Source: Fibrobacter sp. UWEL
Lineage (GTDB): Bacteria > Fibrobacterota > Fibrobacteria > Fibrobacterales > Fibrobacteraceae
Direction of reading: 5' to 3'
NCBI RefSeq assembly: GCF_900142535.1
Contig: NZ_FRBE01000007.1
Span: 1 to 64,000 of the forward strand
Length of the DNA stretch: 64,000 nt
In this document: positions 10,114 through 21,000 of the stretch, piece after piece
How positions within the stretch are numbered: the stretch's first letter is position 1
How the letters are laid out: every line of letters begins with the position of its first letter
Position numbers and translations under genes: made by a program
The notes under the pieces: model-generated
Databases searched by the model: none
The model's input: the letters and a program-made list of their open reading frames with translations, nothing else
Told to the model about the DNA's origin: nothing

Positions 10114-12146
10114 CTGGATTCTTCTGCAGGTGTTTTACCGACTACTTTCTTTTGAAAATGATAATTGAAATCATCAAATTCCTTCAGCGAGGCGGAACGT
10201 CTCAAAAGACCATCTTTCTTGTATTCCCTTAAAAGAGGAAGAACCTCATATTCCCATTTCATCTTGAGTTCATCTTCTGTTTTCGCCATAAAGTAGCTAT
10301 GACCGACCATCAAGTCGTCAAAGTCAACATCCGGGGCGACAACATCAGGGCTTTCCAAGAAATTTTTCACATCATTAAATTTTGCTTTTGCAATTTCACC
10401 GAGATTCTTATTGCCATTGTAATATGAATCAACAGCATCTTCATTCGCCTTCAACGTTACAAAGGCAAATCTGCGGCGTACAGCATAGTCAATAGAGCCT
10501 ACGCTACGGTCAGTTGTATTCATTGTACCGATGATATAGAGATTGGAAGGGACAGAGAATTGTTCCTTTGAATAAGGCAATGTCACTTTCAACGGATGCT
10601 CTGCACCATCTCGCTTATCGGCTTCAAGCAAGGAAATCAATTCACCAAAGATTTTGGAAACGTTTCCTCGATTGATTTCATCGATAATAAGAACGTAATT
10701 CTTATTTTCAGTTTTTTTGGAGGAACTAAGCTTGTATTCTTTTTTAAGATACTTAACTACACCTTGGAAATAGCCTTTCCAACTTTGAAAAACAGTTTCA
10801 CCAGACAACTCTCGCACCATATTCTCACGGGTAAGAGTTCCTTGATGATGCAAATCATCCTCTTTCGTTCCGGTCCAAAGAGTCAAATTTCCTTTTTTAT
10901 TCAAAGAAATACCAAATTTACTTTTACTCTTCTCATTGCCAGAATCAAGGATCAAATACTTCTCATAACCTACATAACCGTCCTCTTGCAATTTCTTTAC
11001 AAGTTCTGCGTATGCAGATTCAAAATTTGATGATTCTTGTGTTTTTGCTTTATGGCAGATAGCCTTAAAAATACCCGATTGAATTTGATAAGAAATCTTC
11101 GTTTCTCCGTCAGATTCTTCATCACAGATCGGTTTAATACCTTCAACAAAATCTTCATAGTCCATCGACTGATGGAACGTTACAAAAGCTATTTGTCCAT
11201 CATTGCTTACATAGCCATCTTCGTCTATTTTCATCAAGCATTTTTCATACTCAGCCATAACTTTTTGATGATTGTCAAAATTTTTAAAAGTCGGACTTAC
11301 AATAGACAAAGCCAAAGCTGCAGTTGCATAAGTCTTTCCAGTTCCGGGAGCGCCCTGAAGAACAACATTCTGCTTATATTTCAACAAATTAACTTGACTA
11401 TCAAAAGCTTCATTATCAACAATCAATTCATCAAAATCCAATTCGTCATCTTCAACAGGAGCTTCTTCTTTCGCATTATAGTCAACCATAAATGCATCGT
11501 ATATTTTTGACGCATTCAACTTGCTGTTATAGGCAAAAGGCTTTTCCTGATTAGTCTTATCAAGAACAAAGGCTATTGTTTGATCTTTCTTTTCTCGGCC
11601 TTTACCAGCATAAGAAAGATTATCTTTGAAACCATCAGTGAAGCTGCCATCAGAATTTTTCAATTCTGCAAGTTTGAGATTTCCTTCATCAAAAAACAAC
11701 TGAACATCATAAGAATTTTGTTCTACAGTTGCTTTACTATTTCTAATAAAAACCCGCCTAAACAATCCAGAATCAGCCTTGTATGTATCACGATTACAAA
11801 GCATCTCTTCAGTAAATTCAGGTTCATAATCAATCTTAAAGAAAGCCTGATGAGTCTGGCGATGACTTTTTACAACCAAATCCATCGTCAACTTAAAGTA
11901 CTTTATATGAGAAAAGAAAAAAGACTGTTTTCCTATACTTTCCAAAACACATTCAAATGTTCGTGCCTTCAAAGCAGAATCATAATTCATTGCCTTCCAA
12001 AGATGCACTTTTCCATCACATAGAAGGAATACATAGTCACCTTCATTCAAACCACCAAAGCCATCCCATCCTTCATCAGATTCATAGATTAACTTTGCTA
12101 CCTGATCTTTTCTTTCTTTTTTTATTTTTCCAAAGAAAATATTCAT
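10110..12146 (-). CDS. mcrB: McrB-type AAA+ NTPase with an atypical N-terminal domain
   Basis: This is the 678-aa motor and recognition subunit partnering McrC. The C-terminal AAA+ module is clear: Walker A GAPGTGKT (about 265), Walker B 'VLIIDEINRGN' (about 485) and the McrB hallmark MNTTDRS (about 541) followed by 'VRRRFAF'. McrB proteins use variable N-terminal readers to recognise modified DNA. The first ~240 residues here (start MNIFFGKIKKERKDQVAKLI) do not look like the DUF3578 reader of E. coli McrB, and I do not recognise them. It starts 15 nt after the FRG gene upstream, so these are probably one transcript. Confidence 0.9.
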   Translation of the reverse strand: MNIFFGKIKKERKDQVAKLIYESDEGWDGFGGLNEGDYVFLLCDGKVHLWKAMNYDSALKARTFECVLESIGKQSFFFSHIKYFKLTMDLVVKSHRQTHQAFFKIDYEPEFTEEMLCNRDTYKADSGLFRRVFIRNSKATVEQNSYDVQLFFDEGNLKLAELKNSDGSFTDGFKDNLSYAGKGREKKDQTIAFVLDKTNQEKPFAYNSKLNASKIYDAFMVDYNAKEEAPVEDDELDFDELIVDNEAFDSQVNLLKYKQNVVLQGAPGTGKTYATAALALSIVSPTFKNFDNHQKVMAEYEKCLMKIDEDGYVSNDGQIAFVTFHQSMDYEDFVEGIKPICDEESDGETKISYQIQSGIFKAICHKAKTQESSNFESAYAELVKKLQEDGYVGYEKYLILDSGNEKSKSKFGISLNKKGNLTLWTGTKEDDLHHQGTLTRENMVRELSGETVFQSWKGYFQGVVKYLKKEYKLSSSKKTENKNYVLIIDEINRGNVSKIFGELISLLEADKRDGAEHPLKVTLPYSKEQFSVPSNLYIIGTMNTTDRSVGSIDYAVRRRFAFVTLKANEDAVDSYYNGNKNLGEIAKAKFNDVKNFLESPDVVAPDVDFDDLMVGHSYFMAKTEDELKMKWEYEVLPLLREYKKDGLLRRSASLKEFDDFNYHFQKKVVGKTPAEESR

Positions 12147-12161
12147 ACATTCTCCAAGAAA

Positions 12162-13613
12162 TTAAAGGCCTTTAACATACTCAGCAATTTTTTCAATATT
12201 GGGATAAACAGTTGCTTTATTGATTCCAACAGAATCTAACTCATCCAAAATTTTCTTTTTTGATTCAGCTTCAATAATAAAGCATGTTTTAGCAGTTCTA
12301 GCTTTTAGCCGAGATTCAGCTTCATCCAAGGATTTGAAAACTCCACTTATGATAAACGCCCCCTGCTGATTTCTTATTCTATCATTAGAATAATCCGGCT
12401 GGACAAATAAGGGATTCATCAAGTCACCAACATTTGATATTCTTTGCAACGAAGGTTTTTCAAGTTTAACTTCCGACATCAACTTATCCAAAGTCCATAA
12501 CGGATTACACAAACATGCGTTATAACTAGCATAGGAACGAAGTTCCTGCCGAAGATTCTTTTGTTCATTTATTGAAAGATGGGGCAAGCAAGATAAATAC
12601 AAGGCTTTTTCCGAATCAGCATAAGACATTGATCCCCTAATTGTCGGAAATATATACACACGGCCATCTTCTTGAGAACTATTTTCGCAGGCAAAATATA
12701 AAGCAACTAAAGAATTCATAGAAACATCCAACAATCTTGTTGGGCAGCCAAAATGTTGCATTGTAACCAAATTATTCAAAAAAGTTGAATTCTTGAATTC
12801 GTTTGAGCAGCGAACCAGCATTTCATGATAATAGAATGACTCTTTACTCCAAGACGTTTCATGCCTTAAAACATTAGGTAGCAGCCTCCAATTTAAAGAG
12901 GACTCACCACGATAATAAAATTGAAATGGGTTTATTGGGGAACGACAATCTAAATAAATTTCAATCACGGCCTTCTTAAGGAGTTCATACTCCTTACCAA
13001 ATCCCCAAATATTCAAGCACAAAGAACAGCAATCATACTCAAGGTCCAAATGACTATTCAATTGTTCATATTTTAAGCACCCATCATTCAGTTCTAATCT
13101 GTTTAAAATGATTCTGAAAATATTTTTAGCACGTTCATCATATCTAGAATCATCAAACATAGAAAGCAAAGTATCTCTCAACTTAAGTTTCTTTTCAGAA
13201 TCAAGAGAAGTTATAAAAGATTTGTTCGATCCTCTTTCCTGAATAAACTCATTAATTCGAATAGCTAGTTCAAGTCTTTTGCCTAAGTCAACTGTTCGAG
13301 TCAACACTAGACGAGAAACATTCTCATCTTTTTCATCAAACACGTTTTTATTACTAATAATCTCCTGAAAGCATCTTTTCATTTGATCAAGTTTTTCATA
13401 AAAACCAAAAATACTAACATAACCTCGATTTTCTTCCCAATCAAGAATTCTTTCCAATTCACGCAAAATAAACGTTTTTGAATACAAATCATTCTGCTTA
13501 ATCTGCGAATTAGTTTGAAGGAATGAATCTATCATTTCCCCATACAGGGTACAACCTTTCGTCAGTTCTTTATTTCGTTCAATAAAATCAGTTAAAGAAG
13601 TAATCTTCTCCAT
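12162..13613 (-). CDS. FRG-domain protein
   Basis: This 483-aa protein carries an FRG domain in its C-terminal half. It is recognised by 'FYYRGESSLNWRLLP' (about 231-245) and 'MQHFGCPTRLLDVSMNSLVAL' (about 283-303), the conserved F/Y-R-G and QHxGxPTRLLD blocks. FRG proteins are widespread in prophages and defence islands; their activity is not established. The N-terminal 220 residues are helical with no family I recognise. Spacing of 15 nt to both neighbours (PLD-helicase upstream, McrB downstream) suggests it is an integral operon member. The codon content is AT-richer than the helicase gene, consistent with independent acquisition. Confidence 0.82.
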   Translation of the reverse strand: MEKITSLTDFIERNKELTKGCTLYGEMIDSFLQTNSQIKQNDLYSKTFILRELERILDWEENRGYVSIFGFYEKLDQMKRCFQEIISNKNVFDEKDENVSRLVLTRTVDLGKRLELAIRINEFIQERGSNKSFITSLDSEKKLKLRDTLLSMFDDSRYDERAKNIFRIILNRLELNDGCLKYEQLNSHLDLEYDCCSLCLNIWGFGKEYELLKKAVIEIYLDCRSPINPFQFYYRGESSLNWRLLPNVLRHETSWSKESFYYHEMLVRCSNEFKNSTFLNNLVTMQHFGCPTRLLDVSMNSLVALYFACENSSQEDGRVYIFPTIRGSMSYADSEKALYLSCLPHLSINEQKNLRQELRSYASYNACLCNPLWTLDKLMSEVKLEKPSLQRISNVGDLMNPLFVQPDYSNDRIRNQQGAFIISGVFKSLDEAESRLKARTAKTCFIIEAESKKKILDELDSVGINKATVYPNIEKIAEYVKGL

Positions 13614-13628
13614 AACCCTCTATTCTCC

Positions 13629-16600
13629 TTACTTCTTCTCCACACCAATCACAACTTCATCATCTTGCTTAGAAGCTTTGCGTTGGTCTTTGCGTTTTTC
13701 GCCTGTTGAGCGAAGATATTCCTTTAAGTACCGCATCTTGTTGTAGATTGCATCAAGGTCATTACCCGGAATTTTAGCTAGGATTTTAAGGTCATATTTC
13801 GGGATAGTACGCCAATTTTGCAAATCATCCTGAATAAAACGTAGGATATCATAAATATCGCTACCAGGAATTGCGATGTTGAGAGCTTCAGTTACAACCT
13901 TGTTAGCCTTGGTGTAAACATCGTTTTTAGGCATTCCATGGGAGGAATCGCGTTCAATGCTCTTGGGATCCAGTTCGGAGATTTCCTTATAGACCTTCCA
14001 GAAGTCTGCATCAATGGGCAATCCGGCGGTATCAATTTTGCACTTCAGACGAAGGGCGAAATCTACGGCATGAATTAGCTTGCGTTCGCCATTATCATTC
14101 TGGAAAACACACCAAAGGAGCGCACCCTTCTTCCTGAGTACGTAATAGCCGACGTCTTCATCTTCCTTGGCAACGGAAGCACTCTTGATTCGGTCCGGAA
14201 GATTGTTAACCTTTTCGGCAACCTCCGGATACTTCTTTTGAATCTTTTTCCATTCCATTCGGATTTCTGTGAGCGGAGACATTTCCTCGAATTCATCCGG
14301 ATCGGCATTCACCTTTTCAAAGAGCTGAGACGGCTGCGGATTGTCATCATCCTCGGTCAAAACTTGGGCATCTTCCCCAAGAATCTTGTAAATCATGGAC
14401 ATCTTGTTAGCAGCGATTTCCTTAGAGTGGATAATATCGCAGCCCTGTTCCGTGGGGAAATAGTTAAAGATGTACAGTCTGTCAAAGACCTTGCTGCCGA
14501 TACGGTTAATACGACCTATTCGCTGGATTACTCTGGTGGGGTTCCAGGGAATGTCATAGTTAATCACGAGGCCTGCGCGGCTAAGGTTCAAACCTTCGCT
14601 GAAGCGGTCAGAAACCACGAGAACCTTATACTTGTCCTCTTGCTTTTTAGAAGAAGCGTCAAAGTTATGCAGGACTGCATCGCCAATTGAATCAGGAATC
14701 AACACAACTTTCTTCAAGCTAGAGCTTTCGAAGTATTTCTTAAGATGGCTGATTGTATCCTGATATTCCGTGAATACGATTACCTTGCGATTGGGTGCAG
14801 AATCAAGATCTTCGTGAGAGCAGTCAAGAACTTTCTCGATGATATCAACGAGCTGCAGGGCCTTCGGGTCATTCTTCAGCAAATTGAGGTAATCAATTTC
14901 CTTCAAGATGCAGTCAAAGGTTCCGATGTCCTTGTCCAAATCAGCCAGGAACTTGGTCTTATCAAAGTTCTTATTATTGATGTCGTAATACTCATCCTTA
15001 TCGCGGATGGTCTTAGCGGCCTCAATGGAATTCATCCACTGAAAGAATTCTTCGAATTCAGCATTAGAAGCATCGCTTTCGCACAAGTCGCTGAACTTTT
15101 CCAGGTACTTACGGCTCTGAAAAACGACACCCTTGGCAACAGCAATTCGCTTTACCAGGCGGTAGTAACCGATTGCATTCTGAACGGTCTTTTCAAATGC
15201 ACCGAAGGAACTTTCAAAACGACGAACAAGCAAGCGGCGCATGAACTTATACATACCTTCCTGCTGGACGTTATCACTGAAATCGTCATCGGAAGAACCT
15301 AAATGGGTGTATGCATAAGGCCTATAAGCGGCTCCTGTAAAGTTTTCGTCGCTAAGGTATTCGTTGACCACCCTGTCGTAGAACTCATTTTGTTCTACGG
15401 AGAGTTCATAGAACTGTTCCTTGGGCGGAACCACCTTGGACATTTCCTTAACATCCTTGGCGTATTCAGGGTCATTCTTAATGTCAATACGATTGCGTCT
15501 GATAGTTACCGGAGCGATGATTTCACGAACTTCCTTAGAAATCAGTTTCATTTCGGCAACAATCTTACGACGCAGGCGGAAACATTTAGATTGGTCAGAG
15601 AAATCATCAACATTTTCGTAGTCTTCTCCAAAGAGAGACTTCCAACGTTTCTTGCATTCATTGGCCTGAGTTTTATCGGTCAAGGGCAAATGAGCCAGCA
15701 GATAGTTTGCGGCATCAAAATCAATGGTGAGATTCTGGAACTTTTCCTGGAGATCGCCACCGGCACAAAGATTTGCCGTACCCATGTCCATAAACAATTG
15801 CAGCAAGGATCCGAAATCGGCTGGGCTATTATTAAACGGAGTTGCAGTCAGCAAGATTACCTTTCGGCCATTGCAAATTCGCCACAGTTTTGAATAACTG
15901 TCTGTATCCTGATTACGGAAGCGATGGGCTTCATCGACGATGATGGTATCAAAGTTTCTTTCGTCAACGAATTCCATGAATTCATCGAACTTATCGGATT
16001 CAAGGATACCAGCAGAGCGAGCAACCCAACCACGATCTGCAAGACCGAAACCATTCAGGTACATATTCCAGCCACTCTTGCCATTATCATCCCCCACAAG
16101 GCTGGGCGGGCAAAGAACGAGGCCAGAACCAGTCAGCAAATTGCCCAAAAGGCTTGCAATAATGGATTTACCAAGACCGACCACGTCGGCAATAATTACG
16201 CCGTTATACTTTTCAACAATGTTAAGAGCAGAAAGAACAGCATCGGTCTGGTACTTGAAATTATTGTAGCCAGCCTTATCAAGAACCTTTGCAATTCGGC
16301 TATCAAGAGTCTTTTCCTGGATTTCTTCCTTTTCGGCAATGGTCTTTAAAACCTTTGCGTAGGCTTCAAAAGGCGTTACAGAAGAAATAACGGATTCATT
16401 CTCAATGATCTTGATGATTTTTTCCTTGACTTCTTCGTCATCGGTCAAAGGAACTGCGGAATTCCACCACATCTCAAAAAGAGCGCTTGCCTTGTCGTAA
16501 TCAAAACCAGTCAAATCTACATTGACTTCGTTCTGACCATCCAAGGCACTCCAGGTCAAGTTGCTGGAACCCGTAAGCCAATCCACCTCGTCATTCTTGA

Positions 16601-17033
16601 GGGTGAACAGGTACATCTTGGCGTGGTTGGGTTCTAGAGTCTTGCGAATTTCAAGGCGACCTTCACGAATCAATTCGATGAACAGCTTATTACGTTCAAA
16701 GAAGGAAACATCATCAACATCTCTGCTCTTGAACACGTTACGCAAGGAGTTCAAATAGGCTTCCTGACGTTCTGCAGTTACCAAGCCGTTTTCGGCAGTA
16801 GCCATTTCGATGACTCGGCCCATGTGGTCTTCGGCATTCATGCCCACCAGAACCTTGATTTTCAAATCCAGATTGGCCTTGATGGCGTCATAAAGGGTGG
16901 TGACACCAGAGAAATAGAAGAAGCCCACAAGGGTTCGCAATTCCTTGGACTTTGAAATCAGGGACTGAAGGCGTTCCTTAAAGGAGATGGTTCCTTCGGC
17001 AACTTTTTGTGTGGTAAGCAAGAATTGAGACAT
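13629..17033 (-). CDS. PLD-family nuclease fused to a SNF2-type helicase
   Basis: This 1134-aa fusion begins with a phospholipase-D-like nuclease module: 'NHAKMYLFTLKND' at about 132-145 and 'GSSNLTWSALDGQNEVN' at about 153-170, an HxK plus GSxN arrangement. A superfamily-2 SNF2 helicase follows, with Walker A 'DVVGLGKS' (about 281), DEAH (about 368), 'LLTATPFNN' (about 395) and a C-terminal lobe with 'SDRFSEGLNLSRAG' and 'QRIGRINRIGS' (about 815-848). PLD enzymes can be metal-independent DNases. With the adenine methylase upstream this reads as an ATP-dependent restriction enzyme, in architecture close to DISARM-like and RM-like helicases. The aspartate of a strict HKD motif is not at its usual spacing. 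Function is inferred. Confidence 0.85.
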   Translation of the reverse strand: MSQFLLTTQKVAEGTISFKERLQSLISKSKELRTLVGFFYFSGVTTLYDAIKANLDLKIKVLVGMNAEDHMGRVIEMATAENGLVTAERQEAYLNSLRNVFKSRDVDDVSFFERNKLFIELIREGRLEIRKTLEPNHAKMYLFTLKNDEVDWLTGSSNLTWSALDGQNEVNVDLTGFDYDKASALFEMWWNSAVPLTDDEEVKEKIIKIIENESVISSVTPFEAYAKVLKTIAEKEEIQEKTLDSRIAKVLDKAGYNNFKYQTDAVLSALNIVEKYNGVIIADVVGLGKSIIASLLGNLLTGSGLVLCPPSLVGDDNGKSGWNMYLNGFGLADRGWVARSAGILESDKFDEFMEFVDERNFDTIIVDEAHRFRNQDTDSYSKLWRICNGRKVILLTATPFNNSPADFGSLLQLFMDMGTANLCAGGDLQEKFQNLTIDFDAANYLLAHLPLTDKTQANECKKRWKSLFGEDYENVDDFSDQSKCFRLRRKIVAEMKLISKEVREIIAPVTIRRNRIDIKNDPEYAKDVKEMSKVVPPKEQFYELSVEQNEFYDRVVNEYLSDENFTGAAYRPYAYTHLGSSDDDFSDNVQQEGMYKFMRRLLVRRFESSFGAFEKTVQNAIGYYRLVKRIAVAKGVVFQSRKYLEKFSDLCESDASNAEFEEFFQWMNSIEAAKTIRDKDEYYDINNKNFDKTKFLADLDKDIGTFDCILKEIDYLNLLKNDPKALQLVDIIEKVLDCSHEDLDSAPNRKVIVFTEYQDTISHLKKYFESSSLKKVVLIPDSIGDAVLHNFDASSKKQEDKYKVLVVSDRFSEGLNLSRAGLVINYDIPWNPTRVIQRIGRINRIGSKVFDRLYIFNYFPTEQGCDIIHSKEIAANKMSMIYKILGEDAQVLTEDDDNPQPSQLFEKVNADPDEFEEMSPLTEIRMEWKKIQKKYPEVAEKVNNLPDRIKSASVAKEDEDVGYYVLRKKGALLWCVFQNDNGERKLIHAVDFALRLKCKIDTAGLPIDADFWKVYKEISELDPKSIERDSSHGMPKNDVYTKANKVVTEALNIAIPGSDIYDILRFIQDDLQNWRTIPKYDLKILAKIPGNDLDAIYNKMRYLKEYLRSTGEKRKDQRKASKQDDEVVIGVEKK

Positions 17034-17095
17034 AAAACTAACTGCAAATAACGACTGATTAACTTATAGTTGACTTTCTTTTAATTTTTTGTTAA

Positions 17096-17124
17096 ATTAT
17101 AATCATTGGGTCCTAATAAGGTGA
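17096..17124 (-). promoter_or_regulatory. Possible sigma70-like promoter for the helicase gene
   Basis: In the AT-rich 131-bp gap before the helicase gene, the minus strand shows TATAAT (17096-17101) with TTCACC 18 nt upstream. The -10 is perfect but the -35 is poor. It would start transcription of helicase-FRG-mcrBC independently of the methylase. Confidence 0.3.
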
Positions 17125-17164
17125 AAGCGGGCTTCATGCCATGCGTTTCGAAAGAAACCTAGCC

Positions 17165-17947
17165 TTATAAAGGGTCCATTTTTTGTTTCTCCAGCATATT
17201 TTTGGGACCATAATAGTTCTTCGGATATTTTTTTAAATCAAGAATGTCGTACACCAGTTTGATCTTATCTTTCAAACAATTGTAGAATCGAAATTCACCC
17301 TTTTCATAAGCGCGTTGTATAGACCATAAAACGTAATCAGATGCTTGTAGTAAAGGAATTTCTGCAGCCTGCTGGATCAAGATACGGATCACATTTTTAT
17401 TTTCGTGATGCCACTTGCTGCTAAAAGCTTCAATCGCAGAATCAATGGCGCTCTGCATGGTATCCTTGCGGACCACGTTACCCAAAGCCGAGAAATAGCA
17501 GTCTATTTCAGAATAAAGATGCAGGCGGTTTTCAAGAAGGTTCTTTACGGCATACTTGTAAATTTCAGTATTCTTGAATTCAAAACGATTCCTGAAGAAA
17601 TCTTCCTTTTTGCGAAGTACTACGCAGTAGTAGGTAAAATCCAAATTTTTTAGCAACCTGAACACCCTATCACGAACTTCGGCACAATCTTTTGCTGCAT
17701 GGAAGGCCACCTTCGTTTTTTCCATGGAGGGGATTCCCTGCAAAAGTTCATCTTCGCAGATTTCCTTATGCAAAGCGTTCAACGATTTGGTCAGTTCTTT
17801 TGGATTCTTGGTTTCCAGATAGCCAACCATAAACACCTTGCTTGCCACCCCACTTTCAATGAGGTTCACCCCATGACGGCCCAGTATATTCGGGTCGCCA
17901 GCTTCGTCAAAATAGTAATAGGCTTTTACGTTTTCAGTTTCTTTCAT
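17165..17947 (-). CDS. DUF3800-family protein
   Basis: This 260-aa protein belongs to the DUF3800 family, which has an RNase-H-like fold. The early acidic motif 'YYFDEAGDPNILG' (residues 11-23) and the late 'LLQASDYVLWSIQRAYE' (about 203-219) supply the family's conserved D/E and D residues. DUF3800 proteins recur in defence islands, often beside restriction genes. It lies between the methylase (64-nt gap) and the PLD-helicase (131-nt gap), so it could be a nuclease or accessory part of that system. No experimental role is known to me. Confidence 0.8.
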   Translation of the reverse strand: MKETENVKAYYYFDEAGDPNILGRHGVNLIESGVASKVFMVGYLETKNPKELTKSLNALHKEICEDELLQGIPSMEKTKVAFHAAKDCAEVRDRVFRLLKNLDFTYYCVVLRKKEDFFRNRFEFKNTEIYKYAVKNLLENRLHLYSEIDCYFSALGNVVRKDTMQSAIDSAIEAFSSKWHHENKNVIRILIQQAAEIPLLQASDYVLWSIQRAYEKGEFRFYNCLKDKIKLVYDILDLKKYPKNYYGPKNMLEKQKMDPL

Positions 17948-18010
17948 ACGTACAAAATATACCCATTCTATTTGTCACAATCAAGACAGTCCAGTGTTGA
18001 CATACAAATC

Positions 18011-21000
18011 TTACAAATCCTCGCCTTGGAGCCAGTCTGCGGATATGGAAGTCGTTTGAGACGATGCGGAAGATTTATTGGGCTTTGCAGCGGATGTTGT
18101 GGCGGAAGTACCTTCCACAATTGCGATTTCTTCGTCAGTTAATCCATAGAGTTCATAAACAAGTTTATCGATTTCGGCTTCTTGTTTGGAAGTGTCAGCG
18201 GTGGGGTCTTTCTTTTTGGCGGCAATAATGAAATCTACCAATGCAATAATAGATTGCTGTTGTATTGGAGAAGTTTTTGGAATCGGGATTTCCTTTAATT
18301 GGAAACCCTTGATTTTGGGGAATAAAGCCTTATTATCAGAAAATTTAGACAACCACCAGAACTTAATCAAATTTGAGCAACATAGTCCCAAAATAAACTT
18401 TTCAGAATAGCTTTTATTTTCAACAAGAATACTATACATAGTATTCAATGTCGCAACCCCAATTTCATCTAAAGCAAAAATTGGTTCTGGAGCCCCAATC
18501 TGCCTCGTCACAATTTTCGAAGCATGATGAATTTTCATGTTCCAAGATCCGCCTGCTTTAACCTTTAATGGTTCATTCAAAAAATAGAGCGAAGGATTTG
18601 GCAAATAATAACGTGAAATATCCCGGCCAGTATAACAAGCTTCCCATCCAGCCCCCATAGGAGATTCCTTAACATAAGTTTTTTTATCAGCAGTTTGCAA
18701 CCCAAAAGTTACACTAGCAATATCACCTAATTTCAATTGAGTCTCTATTGAAAACTCTTTTTGGACATTAAAAACAAAATCTGCATCATTTTCCCATTGA
18801 CTTTGTTCTAACAGGTCGAAATTCTTAAATTTGAAATTTTCACACTTTTCTATAACAACTCGATGTTGTTTTTCCTTGCCTGATTTTAGGACAATAGTCG
18901 CATTATCTACTTGAGCAGATTCAAATACTTTATCGTGCAAAACCAATCTCAATACGTCACAATTTTCAAGAATAAATTGTCGCAAAGGCTTGATATATTT
19001 ATTCGTTAGATACGTATTCGGAGTAATGAAACTCAAAATACCATTTTTCCTCAATAGATCTACACCACCCTCAAAAAATAGATGGAACAAGTCAACTTTG
19101 TAACTAGCAACCTCAAAATGGGTTCTGTAATAGTCCAACAACTTTTCGTCAGTATTGGATGGCTGGCAAAGCAAATACGGCGGATTTCCAATTACAATAT
19201 CAAAGCCGCACTTGCCCTTTCTGTCAAATACATCACGGAAATAGGTATGCCAGAGGAAGAACTTATCATTGGGCAAAGGCAATGCATCAATGGCCTTGCT
19301 CTTTTCCGGGGCGATGTGCTTAATGTAATTCTTCACATTAAGATTAATGTCTTTCTTCAGGTGTTCCTTGACATTATAGTCGTCAGTCTTATAGAAACTG
19401 TTCAAATCCCTTTGAATCTGTTCCATGGCCTGCTTTTCGTCAAACACCAAAGACATCTGATCGCTAGCCTTGCCACGGCTACGATCCTTCTTTTCACCAG
19501 CAAGAGAACTCAAGTCAATGCCCTCATAGCTTTCTAGCAAGCTATTTCCCTGCATAATCTTGTATTCCAAGTTAGGCAAAGCATCGGGTTCAACTTCGTC
19601 CACCACCAACGACAACCAGAAACGGAGCTGGGCAATATCAACGGCACCCTTTTCAATATCCACGCCGTAAATATTCTGCTGGATAATTTCTCGTTTCAAG
19701 GTAGCTTCGGGATTCTTGCTATTCTTCTGCACAACACCAAGTTTCAAGCGAGTCTTATAAAGCAAATTCAAGAGACCCATGGGGAAAGCGCCACTACCAA
19801 TAGCAGGGTCGCAAATCTTGACCTCAGAAAGCTTCTGGTCTAGAGTTTCCTTTTCCTTTTCGGTGAAAGAATCAGCATTCAGGTCAACAACCAAGGAACG
19901 AATGCGAGATCCTTCGACTTCGCTAGCGCTCCGCTCAGGATGACACAAGGAAGGGCATTCGCTTTCTAGGTAGGCAATCAAGGATTCGTTGCACATGTAG
20001 CCAACTATTTCCTTGGGGGTATAGAACGCGCCCTTGTCCTTGTTATCTTCCAACAAGTTTTCAAAAATCTTGCCCAGCATTTCCGGGTCAACACTGACAT
20101 CGGCATCGGTAGGGTCATTTTCATCAATGGTAAAGTTGAACCGGTCAAAGAAATCAAAGAGACCGCACACTTCGTCATTGAAATAGGGTTTACGCTTTTT
20201 GATCCAACTCTTGATATCGGGAGCCTTGCGTTCCGTATCGTAGAACTTCTTGTTGTGGAAAACCGCACCCGGCAAGGCAAAGTCAAAGTCATCGTCCCGG
20301 TCCTTGTCAAACAAGCCGCAGTTCAAAAACGGGAACTTAAACTTCTTAAGAGTCGAGTTCTTTAGTTTACGTTCACTTTCCTTACGGTTGAACGAGTAGA
20401 AAAGAACTTCCTCCAAAACCTTATCTACAAAGCTATTCTGCTCTTCGGGAGAAACATGATCAAACAGATGCTGGAGAAAATCCTTATCACCGCCCTTCCA
20501 ACCATCAGTCCCCATGGGAATGCCAAGCCAACCCTTCTTCTGGAGGAACTGAATAAATACCAGACGACCCATGAGCTTTTTCACATAGTTACGAACGGCC
20601 TTTTCAGCGTCATCGCCATAAGCCTTGGTAAACTGATCAAAGATTGCGGAATTCGGAGCACTCATTTCGGTGCGTTCGTACTTGTTCTTCTTGACTTCGA
20701 TATAGCGAGCACCAGTCACATACTGCACAATATCTTCGTAGAACACCTTGTATTCGCGGAAGAAGTCGTCACTGAGTTTTTCAACGTCGAAAGCACTTTT
20801 GAGATCTTCATAAGCTGCAATTTTCTTGCAAATGCGAGTGCGGAAAGTATTGTTGCGGGCGCCTGCCTCCACAAAGAAACTCTGACGACGGTAATTGTTC
20901 AACTCCTGCTTGCCATTCACAATCTCGCTGGTCACCAAAGACAAACGGAAATTGCCTTTATCGTCAAAGAAGAAGAACAGGCCCTGGGTAAACGCACCTT

